Translations under genes and position numbers: made by a program
Assembly (NCBI GenBank): GCA_018136815.1
Contig: CM030944.1
Location: 992,456 to 1,056,455, forward strand
DNA length: 64,000 nt
Reading direction: 5' to 3'
Source: Isochrysis galbana
Taxonomy: Eukaryota; Haptophyta; Isochrysidales; Isochrysidaceae
In this document: positions 30,858-39,200 of the stretch, in pieces
How the letters are laid out: each line of letters begins with the position of its first letter
How positions within the stretch are numbered: the first letter of the stretch is position 1
Notes under the pieces: generated by a model
What the model saw: the letters and a program-made list of their open reading frames with translations, nothing else
Told to the model about the DNA's origin: nothing
The model's database searches: none

Positions 30858-31100
30858 TGCAGTGCGCGCGCTCTCTCCCTCTCCCCCCCTCTCTCTCTCT
30901 CTCTGAGTTTCCCCTTTCGGCGAGCGAGACCAAAAGAGGGCGGGCAGCGTCAAGGGAAAGAAGAGAAAGGGGGGGGGGAGAGGGGGGGAAGAGAAAGAGA
31001 GAGGGGGGGGGGAAGAAAGGGGGGGGGGGGGGGGGGGGGGGACGAGCGGCTTCTTCTTGTGCCCCCTCCTCTATTTTACGTGTCTTCCCGCCGTTCCTCC
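30858..31100. promoter_or_regulatory. Upstream region of the ATP-grasp gene, polypurine tract
   Basis: (CT)n lies directly before the start codon (30868-30905), and a G/A tract with about 20 consecutive G occurs at 31015-31040. No TATA box was recognised. Such purine/pyrimidine asymmetry precedes many genes in this window. Confidence 0.3.
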
Positions 31101-31352
31101 TGATCGCTCGTCGCTCCCTTCCTTTCCCCACTCTTGATGTCCTCCCTCCTCGTTCTCTTCTCTCCCCGCGAGAAGCACACTTTCGCCTGCGAGATTTGTT
31201 CTCGTACCCGAGTAGATGGGACATCTCGCGTGCGCACGAGGCGCCGTCCTCATGATGGAGCTCAATCAAGAACAGTCGACGGTGGTGGCCGCGAAGCCGC
31301 GTCCCTCCGTTCCAAAACTGGGATGCCTCGCACCCTTTTGGATTGTTGCCTA

Positions 31353-31508
31353 GATGGGAAATACGTATTTTTGGCTGTATTTGTATTTGAAGCGCGTCCT
31401 GGTCCTGGGTTGTAGTTGTAGGCCTCGAACCTCGAATGTATCTGAAATGTATTTGGCCGACATGTGTATTTGGGTGTATTTGCAGGCCCCAGCACCGTAT
31501 TTCCCATC
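31353..31508. mobile_element. Short MITE-like element with 13-bp perfect terminal inverted repeats
   Basis: GATGGGAAATACG (31353-31365) is the exact reverse complement of CGTATTTCCCATC (31496-31508). The 156-bp interior is AT-richer than its surroundings and contains about seven GTATTTG/TGTATTT motifs in both orientations. There is no coding capacity. No clear target duplication is visible (TAG precedes, CTG follows), so boundaries are approximate. Confidence 0.5.
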
Positions 31509-31649
31509 CTGGGATTGAAGGCTCTAAACTTCAAATAGGAGCTCTTGTAAAGTCATTTGTACGAGGCTACGCCCTGAGCCCAGAGCCAACGCGAAAAGGA
31601 CACACTCTATTCACTATTCACTGTCAACTATTGTTAAAACGATAGGGTC

Positions 31650-31766
31650 ATGGAGCGCGCGCCGCCGCCCGCTCTCGCTGCCGCTGCCCTCGCCATGATG
31701 GACGAAGAGCTCACGGACACGCCGCTGTCGCCGAAGCGACCGCGCCAGGACGACCCTCCCAGTCAG
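31650..31766 (+). CDS. Possible orphan first exon, nuclear-type N terminus
   Basis: ATG 31650 opens MERAPPPALAAAALAMMDEE, then LTDTPLSPKRPRQDDPPSQ, and a good donor (CAG/GTGGGC) at 31766/31767. The TPLSPKRPR segment resembles a nuclear localisation/phosphorylation site. No matching downstream exon was found before the ISL2EU element at 32204, which may have separated it from the rest of its gene. Confidence 0.25.
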
Positions 31767-32325
31767 GTGGGCACAGGAGCCGGCGGGCCGCGCCCGCGCA
31801 TCACCACGAACGACATGGGCAAAGCCCCCATGCTGACACCAGCCAGCATGCAACACACCCCCAACACAACTCACAGCCACACCAGCCACAAACCACCAGA
31901 GGGACGATTCCATCGGGAAGGCCTCCGGGCCGGGACCCTACACAGCCGTGTTACCGCCCTCGTGCTCCGGCGCGAGGGGCCGGCCCGGCACCATACAAGA
32001 CAGGACCCCATTGGGGAAATGTCGCATCAAGACCAAAAGCGTTCAATTATCCCCATCCCTGCTGACACCTTTCATTGACACCTGGAGGTTACTTGAGTCA
32101 ACTTGACCCTTCACATGCAACAGCCACCCTATTTCGACCACATGCAACAGCCACCCTCAGCCTCTCCACCACAGTTTGTTTGCTGGGGTGACTACTACTT
32201 TTAGGGTCTGTGCGAAGAACGTCCCACAGTAGTAGTAGAAGACAATGGATCTCCGGGCACACCGGAGCAATCGCGGCGACCTTCCCTACTGGTGCGCTTT
32301 TAGAGTGGTTTTGTGCCAGATAACG

Positions 32326-32646
32326 TTATGGTAGGCGCTTGATTGCATTGCACCAAGACTCGACGTGCACGAGCCTCTCGTCGAATTTTTGGATGCAATC
32401 GGCATAGTGCTGGACGAGGTCGAAGAAGTGATTCAGTCGACCGGCGAGTTGCTCGACTTGACTCACTCGATCGGCGAGTTGCTCGAGTCGCCTCCCAAGT
32501 TCATGGGGCTCCTGTGGGGGCGAGCTTCCGGCGAGTACTGCCTGATGACGATGGATGCCTTTCGCGTGATGCAGGAGGCTGCTCATGAACACCACCGAAG
32601 TCCACACGTAGCTCATGTATGAGGCGTAGTTGTCATTGGTGCCCAC
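32326..32646 (-). CDS. Coiled-coil reading frame inside the ISL2EU element
   Basis: The frame is open upstream of its first start codon (reading LALVNQTDNNFSIVGTNDN), so it may be the second exon or shifted continuation of the neighbouring transposon protein. After a moderately hydrophobic stretch (YASYMSYVWTSVVFMSSLL) it forms a heptad-rich helix: RRLEQLADRVSQVEQLAGRL, FDLVQHYADCIQKFDERL. It ends at 32326, just inside the left inverted end. No catalytic motif is visible. Confidence 0.4.
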   Translation of the reverse strand: MGTNDNYASYMSYVWTSVVFMSSLLHHAKGIHRHQAVLAGSSPPQEPHELGRRLEQLADRVSQVEQLAGRLNHFFDLVQHYADCIQKFDERLVHVESWCNAIKRLP

Positions 32647-32662
32647 GATTGAGAAGTTGTTG

Positions 32663-33223
32663 TCAGTTTGATTGACCAGAGCAAGGCATTTCCTGTGGAG
32701 TTATGTGTCCGACGCTATCCCGGGTGAAAAGGAGCAGACTGAATCCTGGGCCCTGTCCCTGCACCCTCAGTATGATTTGGCGATTCAGTGTGATGACGAG
32801 GCCCATGCCGTACACGTCGTAGTAATTCACTGGAACGCGATTGGGAGGGGTGGTGTCGCTCAAGCTCACGGACGCCAGAACCCTCTTGTGCACTTCGTCA
32901 ACGACCGCCTGTGCGTTGTCGTCAGCCCTGACTTCGAACCCCTGCATGACCGCGGACGTGAGGCACGAGAAGCCCTCTACAGGGGATCGTGCGTACAAGT
33001 TGCAAATGGATTGGAAGGCGTTTGATCCGCGCACTCGCCATTTGAGGAATGTGCCATGTACGGTGCTGTATCCGGAACCAAGGGACCTCCATGGTGCTCC
33101 TGTCCATAGGATATGGCACATCTTGTCGAGCATTTGGTTGACATCTGCTCTGGGTCTACCACCGGTAAGGGGCAGTAGGGAAGTTACTGCGGCGGTGATT
33201 GCTCCACGTGCCCGGAGATCCAT
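32663..33223 (-). CDS. Transposon-encoded protein with IS5-type DNA-binding domain and unknown C terminus
   Basis: The 186-residue frame starts MDLRARGAITAAVTSLLPL. It contains the IS5-family N-terminal helix-turn-helix region: GGRPRADVNQMLDKMCHILW, TGAPWRSLGSGYSTVHGTF and FLKWRVRG. The expected DDE nuclease domain does not follow. Instead residues 85-186 (SAVMQGFEVRADDNAQAV, VHKRVLASVSLSD, YYDVYGMGLVITLNRQIILR) match nothing I know. Near its end an acceptor-like CTCCACAG leads into a second frame that continues as the coiled-coil protein at 32326-32646. The product may bind the element's ends without cutting, or the catalytic domain may have been replaced. It is a relic or a non-autonomous element's gene. 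Confidence 0.55.
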   Translation of the reverse strand: MDLRARGAITAAVTSLLPLTGGRPRADVNQMLDKMCHILWTGAPWRSLGSGYSTVHGTFLKWRVRGSNAFQSICNLYARSPVEGFSCLTSAVMQGFEVRADDNAQAVVDEVHKRVLASVSLSDTTPPNRVPVNYYDVYGMGLVITLNRQIILRVQGQGPGFSLLLFTRDSVGHITPQEMPCSGQSN

Positions 33224-33341
33224 GATTTCCTACTGTGATACCTTTTCGCACAGACCCTAAAGCATATATCAACGCGCTACGTGACACCTGGGCATTTCAC
33301 GACTAGAGCGTTCTCCCCCCCCCCCCCTTGAGAGGCACACC

Positions 33342-33342
<1 letters not shown>

Positions 33343-33407
<65 letters not shown>
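33343..33407. repeat. (CA)n microsatellite
   Basis: About 32 uninterrupted CA dinucleotides. Confidence 0.97.
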
Positions 33408-33409
<2 letters not shown>

Positions 33410-33595
33410 ATTGAGACGTTTTGGCTCCTAGACACCCCCTGGTTGCCGACCCGTCCTCTGAGGTGTAGCATCGAGCTTGAGATTCAACCGGCATACATCC
33501 CCATTGATGATCGAGTTTTCTGCCGCTCCTGCCGCAGACCGACTACAAGAGGATTTTCCTAACGTCGCGACTGCCCTACCCAAGGCTGGGGTACG

Positions 33596-34420
33596 CGGTA
33601 GTGTGCACTCCAAAGTGCACACTTGAGAGGACTCTAGCAGACCAACCGCAAAAGCGCAAACCTCCCCACCCGAAGAAGGATTCCCCTGACGTGGGAGGAG
33701 CACAGCCACTGACCAAGCGCGACAATCCTCCCCACCAGAAGGATTCTCCTGACGCGGGAGGCGCACAGCCATTGACCAAGCGCGACAACACTCCCCACCA
33801 GAAGCATTCTCCTGACGCGGGAGGCGCACAGTCGCACTTCCCACCGGAAGCATTCTCCTGACGCGGGAGGCGCACAGTCGCACTTCCCACCGGAAGCATT
33901 CTCCTGACGCGGGAGGCGCACGCGGTAGTGTGCATTCCAAAGTGCACAGCGGGAGGCGCACAGCCATTGACCAAGTGCGACAACACTCCCCACCAGAAGG
34001 ATTCTCCTGACGCGGGAGGCGCACAGTCGCACTTCCCACCGGAAGCATTCTCCTGACGCGGGAGGCGCACGCGGTAGTGTGCATTCCAAAGTGCACACTT
34101 GAGAGGACTCTAGCAGACCAACCCCAAAAGCGCAAACCTCCCCACCCGAAGAAGGATTCTCCTGACGTAGGAGGAGCAAAGCCACTGACCAAGCGCGACC
34201 CCACCAGAAGGATTCTCCTGACGATGGGAGGAGCACAGCCACCGCCCAAGCGCGACCCCACCAGAAGGATTCTCCTGACGATGGGAGGAGCACAGCCACC
34301 GACCAAGTGCGACAACACTCCCCACCAGAAGGATTCTCCTGACGATGGGAGGAGCACAGCCACCGCCCAAGCGCGACCCCACCAGAAGGATTCTCCTGAC
34401 GATGGGAGGGAGGGAGGGAG
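33596..34420. repeat. Complex minisatellite built on AGAAGGATTCTCCTGACG
   Basis: The unit AGAAGGATTCTCCTGACGxxGGAGGxGCACAGCC recurs more than a dozen times, interleaved with GACCAAGCGCGACAACACTCCCCACC, GCACTTCCCACCGGAAGCATTCTCC and GCGGTAGTGTGCATTCC. A block of about 95 bp (CAAAGTGCACACTTGAGAGG ... CCCACCCGAAGAAGGATTC) occurs at 33596-33690 and again at 34072-34165, so the array grew by duplication of larger blocks. AGGATTCTCCT is itself nearly palindromic. Long frames on both strands across it are by-products. Confidence 0.9.
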
Positions 34421-34520
34421 AGCGGGAGGGCGGGAGGGAGAGCAGAGCGGAGAGCGGAGCGGAGAGCGGAGCGGAGAGGGAAGCGGCGCGGCGCGGAGGG
34501 AGGGAGGGGAAGAGAAGCGC
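34402..34520. repeat. GGGAGGGC / AGCGGAGCGG tandem arrays
   Basis: Short purine-rich arrays (GGGAGGGAGGGAG, then GAGAGCGGAGCGGAGAGCGG) close the minisatellite region. They are followed by C-tracts at 34553-34567 and 34590-34605. Confidence 0.8.
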
Positions 34521-34854
34521 CCTCTCTGTGCAAACAACTGCCCAACTCCGACCGCCCCCCCCCCCCCATTCTCAACTGCCCAACTCCGACCGCCCCCCCC
34601 CCCCCCTCTCACCCCCAACTGCCCAACTGCTCTGGATACATACAAGTGCCCTTCGTGCTACCTTCTTCCTCTGGATCTAACTTCCCAACTGCCCGTGCAC
34701 ATACTGACTGCCCCTGCATCCACACACCTGCCCAAGTCTCAGCAAGATTGTCTTGCCGAGTACAAAAAAGAATACTCTTTGCTGGTGTGGAGAGCTCTCA
34801 TACGCAACGTGAACCGGTCTGAAAATATGGTGAGGAGGAGGGGAAGAGGGGTGT

Positions 34855-35241
34855 GTAGGGCCCCAAGAAGGACTCGAGCAAGAGCCCCAAGAAGGACTCG
34901 AGCAAGGCCGACTCGAAGCACAAGCAGAAGTCACTCTAGAAACTCTACGTACTATGCAACCATATCCAAAAGAGTATCTCTGTTGGTCTCACATTCTACA
35001 AGAGATCAATCGACGGGATGCCCTTCTGTCCCAAACACCAGCAGGTCATGCTCGTACACAGATGATACAACACCTTGATCGTACAGTTGCGCAGACCATT
35101 CTTGCCATGTGGGACTCTTGGAAGACCACCAAGGCCAAGAGCTGGGAGAAGCTTCATCTCGCGGACTACACAAAGTATTCTAGGGCGGCAAGTGTCCTGA
35201 AGTGCCGATGTACCATGTCTTTGGGTTCCCTTCTTTCTTGA
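34855..35241 (+). pseudogene. Truncated inverted copy of the ankyrin/GX3-repeat gene
   Basis: In the frame of ATG 34954 the DNA reads, upstream of that codon, PQEGLEQEPQEGLEQGRLEA then VTLETLRTMQPYPKEYLCW. It continues HILQEINRRDALL, GHARTQMIQHLDRTVAQTIL and TKAKSWEKLHLADYTKYSR. This matches, residue by residue with substitutions, the last GX3 units and the conserved segment of the gene at 36255-39518 (LESLTTMQPCPQEHLCW ... DRTHAQTILAMW). Only four or five GX3 units remain, and similarity stops near 35190. The acidic run and everything N-terminal or C-terminal to this part are missing. It lies on the opposite strand, converging on the intact gene. Confidence 0.8.
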
Positions 35242-35745
35242 TTCTGCAGACTCCGATGCCATCGCGTGCACTCCTCGCCTTCCTCGACTCCATCGAGCGC
35301 TGCGGATGCAGCAGGTGGGGAAGCGCACGCCAAGCGCACCACCTCCCAAGAGCACAAGGAAATGAACCTTTCTGGACGACCTTGAGGGTAAAAAAAAAAT
35401 CAAAGGAACTGGATGTGCGGCAGGTCCTCTCATGGAGAAGGCCAACCAATCGAGGCTAGGCTGCAGCGTCATCACACCCGATACACTGTGCAATAACGTC
35501 TTCGACCAAGGCATGTGCGCCAAAAGGTGTGTCTCCATGGAAGACGAGCCATACTACTCGGGTTTCAGATACGATCGATGATTTGAATCTGTGGTGGCGG
35601 CGGTGTCACTTTGTGTACCAAACAATCGTGACACGTATCGTGAGCCGAACTAGGGTGCATGCAAATGCTCCTGGCTGGGTGTCAAAGAATGTGTGTATCG
35701 CACCAGGCCGAAGTGACTGTGCTCGGGTGGATGGGAGGAATTGCG

Positions 35746-35845
35746 GCGCTTCTAGAGTGGTTTTGTGCCCACATACATAGCGTTTTATGCACAGCGTTTT
35801 AATACATAGCGTTTTCATACATAGCGTTTTCATGCATAACGTTAC
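35746..35845 (+). repeat. Dispersed repeat family E, copy 3, with ATACATAGCGTTTTC tandem repeat
   Basis: GCGCTTCTAGAGTGGTTTTG, TGCCCACATACATAGCG, then four to five copies of CATAGCGTTTT(C/A)AT(A/G). The leading 25 bases match 10985-11040 (minus strand) and 32294-32317. The tandem extension is unique to this copy. Confidence 0.65.
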
Positions 35846-35946
35846 GAATCACCTACAAAGCATTCCACAACTAGATTTCAGTCACACTAGCATGTGTACC
35901 CCTTCATTTCACGCACATGTCCAATCCGCGTCTTCTACGGCAATAT

Positions 35947-36225
35947 CTAGCGGATCATGATTTGAGTGTTATATCTCGCGGCGAAGACTCGGCTAATGTT
36001 GCATGTCGCGTTGCGATCGCACCCGGAGGGGTGCTTGAGACACTCAGTGCAGCAGATCTTGCGCTGACGAAGCGCTTCCGACTCTTTGGCACTCGAATGC
36101 CCTGTTTGCCCACAAAAAGAGCACGTCTGTGAAGTGTACATCCACAAATCGAGTGTGGTGGATCTTGAAGTATGGAAGAGGAGGTTGGATCTTTCCGGTC
36201 TTCATCTCAGCTGCCGTACGTAAGG
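35947..36225 (-). pseudogene. Fanzor/TnpB-type nuclease remnant (RuvC-III and zinc ribbon)
   Basis: The 3' frame (36147-35947) encodes WMYTSQTCSFCGQTGH, a first Cys pair of a TnpB-like zinc ribbon. Then come CCTECLKHPSG (second Cys pair) and CDRNATCNI, which fits the RuvC-III signature D-x-N-A-x-x-N-I with the catalytic Asp retained. Upstream, two further frames carry pieces in the expected order: VMVLTYGS, then GKIQPPLPYFK and TRFVDV directly before YTSQTC. These correspond to the segment linking RuvC-II to the zinc ribbon in Fanzor proteins. At least two frameshifts separate them. All earlier parts (RuvC-I, RuvC-II, WED/REC) are absent, as the neighbouring gene ends at 36255. The family uses a guide RNA from its own 3' region to cut DNA; this copy cannot be active. 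Confidence 0.6.
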
Positions 36226-36254
36226 ACCATCACGTCTTCAGAAAGAAAGCAATC

Positions 36255-39200
36255 TCAAGGCGGGTCACACTCACGGAAGATAGTTGATTTACTAGCCGAG
36301 CACGTCCACATACCCAACTTGTTTTGTGCATATACGCACTCTTGGCATCCAAAGGAGCAGTCGAATCTGTAGTCTTCTGGTGCATCTTTGACAACCCCAT
36401 CTAAGTAGTAAGACTCGCAAAGGAATTGATCTTCTACCTTGAAAGTGTTGGAAGGTACTGCTCCTAGATTAAAGCACCATTGTTGTCCTATGAATGCATT
36501 ACGCAGAAGTTTGGTACGCGTAAAGTTAATGTTTCCACATTGCAAGGATGATGGCAGGGGTGAGGGCGGTGGTGAGAGTGACGATGAAGGCGGTGGTGAG
36601 GGTGATGGTGAGGGTGATGGTGGTGAGGGTGATGGTGGTGAGGGTGATGGTGGTGAGGGTGATGGTGGTGGCGATGAGGGTGTGTTTCCGAAGATGTTCT
36701 TTACGAAAAGACCCAATGATTTGAGAGACCACAGAAGGATTGTCGCCAAGATGAAGAAGATTCCAGGAGTTTGGGGCGGAGGAGAGGCAGGCGGTGGAGA
36801 AGGAGGTGACGAGGGAGAGGGAGGCGGTGGCGATGGAGGAGAAAGGGAGGGAGGCGGTGGCAAGGGAGGCGGTGGCGATGGTGGTGGCGGTGATGAGAGT
36901 GGCGGTGGCGATGGAGGAGGAAGGGAGGGAGGCGGTGGCAAGGGAGGCGGTGGCGAGGGTGCGTTGATCAAATCCATACGGATCTCCTGTTTGCATTCCA
37001 TGGATAGGAGTCTTGCGTCATTGAGGATACGATCACATTGGCAAAAGCTCTGCTGTATTTGTCTCCTAGTATAGTCTGTACAGTCTTTGAGATTGAGTTT
37101 CTCCCAGCTTTTGACTTTGATGGTCTTCCAATATTCCCACATGGCAAGAATGGTTTGAGCATGTGTACGATCAAGTTGTTGTATCGTCTGTGTACGAGCA
37201 TGACCTGAGGCTGGTAGAAGAGCATCACGTCGACTGATCTCATCTATAATGTGAGACCAGCAGAGATGTTCTTGCGGGCATGGTTGCATAGTAGTTAGAC
37301 TTTCCAGATTGACTTCTTCTTCTTCTTCTTCTTCTGGCTCTGAACTTTGGTGCCCTTGTTCGAGACCTTGAAGACGTCCTTGCTCAAGTCCTTCTTGGCA
37401 CCCTTGTTCGAGACCTTGAAGACGCCCTTGCTCAAATCCTTCTTGGTACCCTTTTTCAAGTCCTTCTTGGCGCCCTTGTTCGAGACCTTGACGACGCCCT
37501 TGCTCAAGTCCTTCTTGGCACATTTGTTCGAGACCTTGACGACGCCCTTGCTCAAGTCCTTCTTGGTACCCTTTTTCAAGTCCTTCTTGACGCCCTTGGT
37601 TGATACCTTGAAGACGCCCTTGCTCAAGTCCTTCTTGGTGTCCTTTTTCAAGTCCTTCTTGGCACCCTTGTTCGAGACCTTGACGACGCCCTTGCTCAAG
37701 TCCTTCCTGGTACCCTTTTTCAAGTCCTTCTTGGCGCCCTTGGTCAATACCTTGAAGACACCCTTGCTCAAGTCCTTCTTGGTGTCCTTTTTCAAGTCCT
37801 TCTCGGCACCCTTGTTCGAGACCTTGACGACGCCCTTGCTCAAGTCCTTCTTGGCGCCCTTGTTCGATACCTTCTTGGCGCCCTTGCTCGAGACCTTGAA
37901 GACGCCCTTGCTCAAGTCCTTCTTGGTGCCCTTTTTGGAGCCCTTGCTCGAGACCTTGAAGACGCCCTTGAAGACGCCCTTGCTCGAGACCTTGAAGACG
38001 CCCTTGCTCGAGACCTTGAAGACGCCCTTGCTCGAGACCTTGAAGACGCCCTTGCTCAAGTCCTTCTTGGTGCCCTTTTTGGAGCCCTTCTTGTCGCCCT
38101 TGGTCGAGGCCTTGAAGACGCCCTTGCTCAAGTCCTTCTTGGTGCCCTTTTTGGAGCCCTTCTTGTCGCCCTTGGTCGAGGCCTTGAAGACGCCCTTGCT
38201 CAAGTCCTTCTTGGTGCCCTTTTTGGAGCCCTTCTTGGCGCCCTTCTTGGCGCCCTTGGTCGAGGCCTTGAAGACGCCCTTGCTCAAGTCCTTCTTGGTG
38301 CCCTTTTTGGAGCCCTTCTTGGCGCCCTTCTTGGCGCCCTTGGTCGAGGCCTTGAAGACGCCCTTGCTCAAGTCCTTCTTGGTGCCCTTTTTGGAGCCCT
38401 TCTTGTCGCCCTTGGTCGAGACCTTGAAGACGCCCTTGCTCAAGACCTTCTTGGTGCCCTTTTTGGAGCCCTTCTTGGTGCCCTTTGTGGAGTCCTTCTT
38501 GTCGCCCTTGGTCGAGACCTTCTTGTCGCCCTTGGTCTAGACCTTCTAGTCGCCCTTGCTCAAGTCCTTCTTGGTGCCCTTTTTGGAGCCCTTCTTGGTG
38601 CCCTTTTTGGAGCCCTTCTTGGTGCCCTTTGTGGAGTCCTTCTTGTCGCCCTTGGTCGAGACCTTCTTGTCGCCCTTGGTCGAGACCTTCTTGTCGCCCT
38701 TGCTCTAGACCTTCTTGTCGCCCTTTTCGGAGCCCTTCATGGTGCCCTTTTTGGAGCCCTTCTTGGTGCCCTTTTTGGAGCCCTTCTTGGTGCCCTTTTT
38801 GGAGCCCTTCTTGTCGCCATTGGTCGAGACCTTGAAGACACCCTTGCTCAAGACCGCCAGGATCCCTCTGCTGACGTCCTACAGAGTCATCTCCTTGCCA
38901 TTGTTGGAGTGCTTGTGTGTGGCCTTGTGTGTAGCCTACGGAGAAGCCGCTCTGATGCCCTTGTATGAATCCTCGATTGTACTCGGCTTCAATATCACAG
39001 ACAAGGGTTGGTGGAGTCCATACAACACGTAGGAGATTGGAGATGTCATGTAGATGAGCTGTACGTTGGCTCATGGAATTGTTGAGACATTGACAGGCAG
39101 TCGTCTGGTCGATGGTTGCCCCATAGTGCTGTAATAGATCGACCACCTCTACATCGCCACGTAGGCAGGCATACATTAATGGGGTGTTCTTCATGTTGTC

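Larger units (their letters stand above)
32204..33257 (-). mobile_element. IS5-like (ISL2EU) DNA transposon with long terminal inverted repeats
   Basis: GGGTCTGTGCGAA at 32204-32216 is the exact inverse of TTCGCACAGACCC at 33245-33257. The similarity continues imperfectly for about 88-91 bp from each end (left to 32291, right to 33173) and includes CACAGTAG, ATGGATCTCCGGGCAC, GGAGCAATC and CTTCCCTACTG. TA flanks both sides (32202-32203 and 33258-33259), consistent with a 2-bp target duplication. The inverted ends reach into the start of the internal gene, so an ATGGATCTCCGGGCA sequence exists at both termini. The layout fits the eukaryotic ISL2EU group, whose transposases resemble bacterial IS5 enzymes. 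Confidence 0.8.

Noticed and set aside
30384..31255. Plus-strand frames of 170-260 codons opposite the ATP-grasp gene
   Set aside because: Arg/Pro/Ser-rich shadows of the GC-rich minus-strand gene and its polypurine promoter.
31260..31540. Minus-strand frame across the MITE-like segment
   Set aside because: It crosses both inverted ends and is rich in residues from the TGTATTT motif. No protein-like pattern.
33343..34420. CRISPR-like array
   Set aside because: Units vary in length and sequence, there are no unique spacers of even size, and the genome is eukaryotic.
33428..34645. 405-codon minus-strand frame with RRILLVG and ASGESFWWG repeats
   Set aside because: It is a translation of the minisatellite and its flanking poly-C tracts. 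Frame phase switches between units and there is no non-repeat domain.
37295..38540. Long frames in other phases across the GX3 repeat (KKGTKKDLSKGVFK-type on the minus strand, PLLKSFLVPF-type on the plus strand)
   Set aside because: A 24-bp unit without stops keeps several frames open. Only the frame continuous with ankyrin, conserved and Cys-rich segments outside the repeat is credible.
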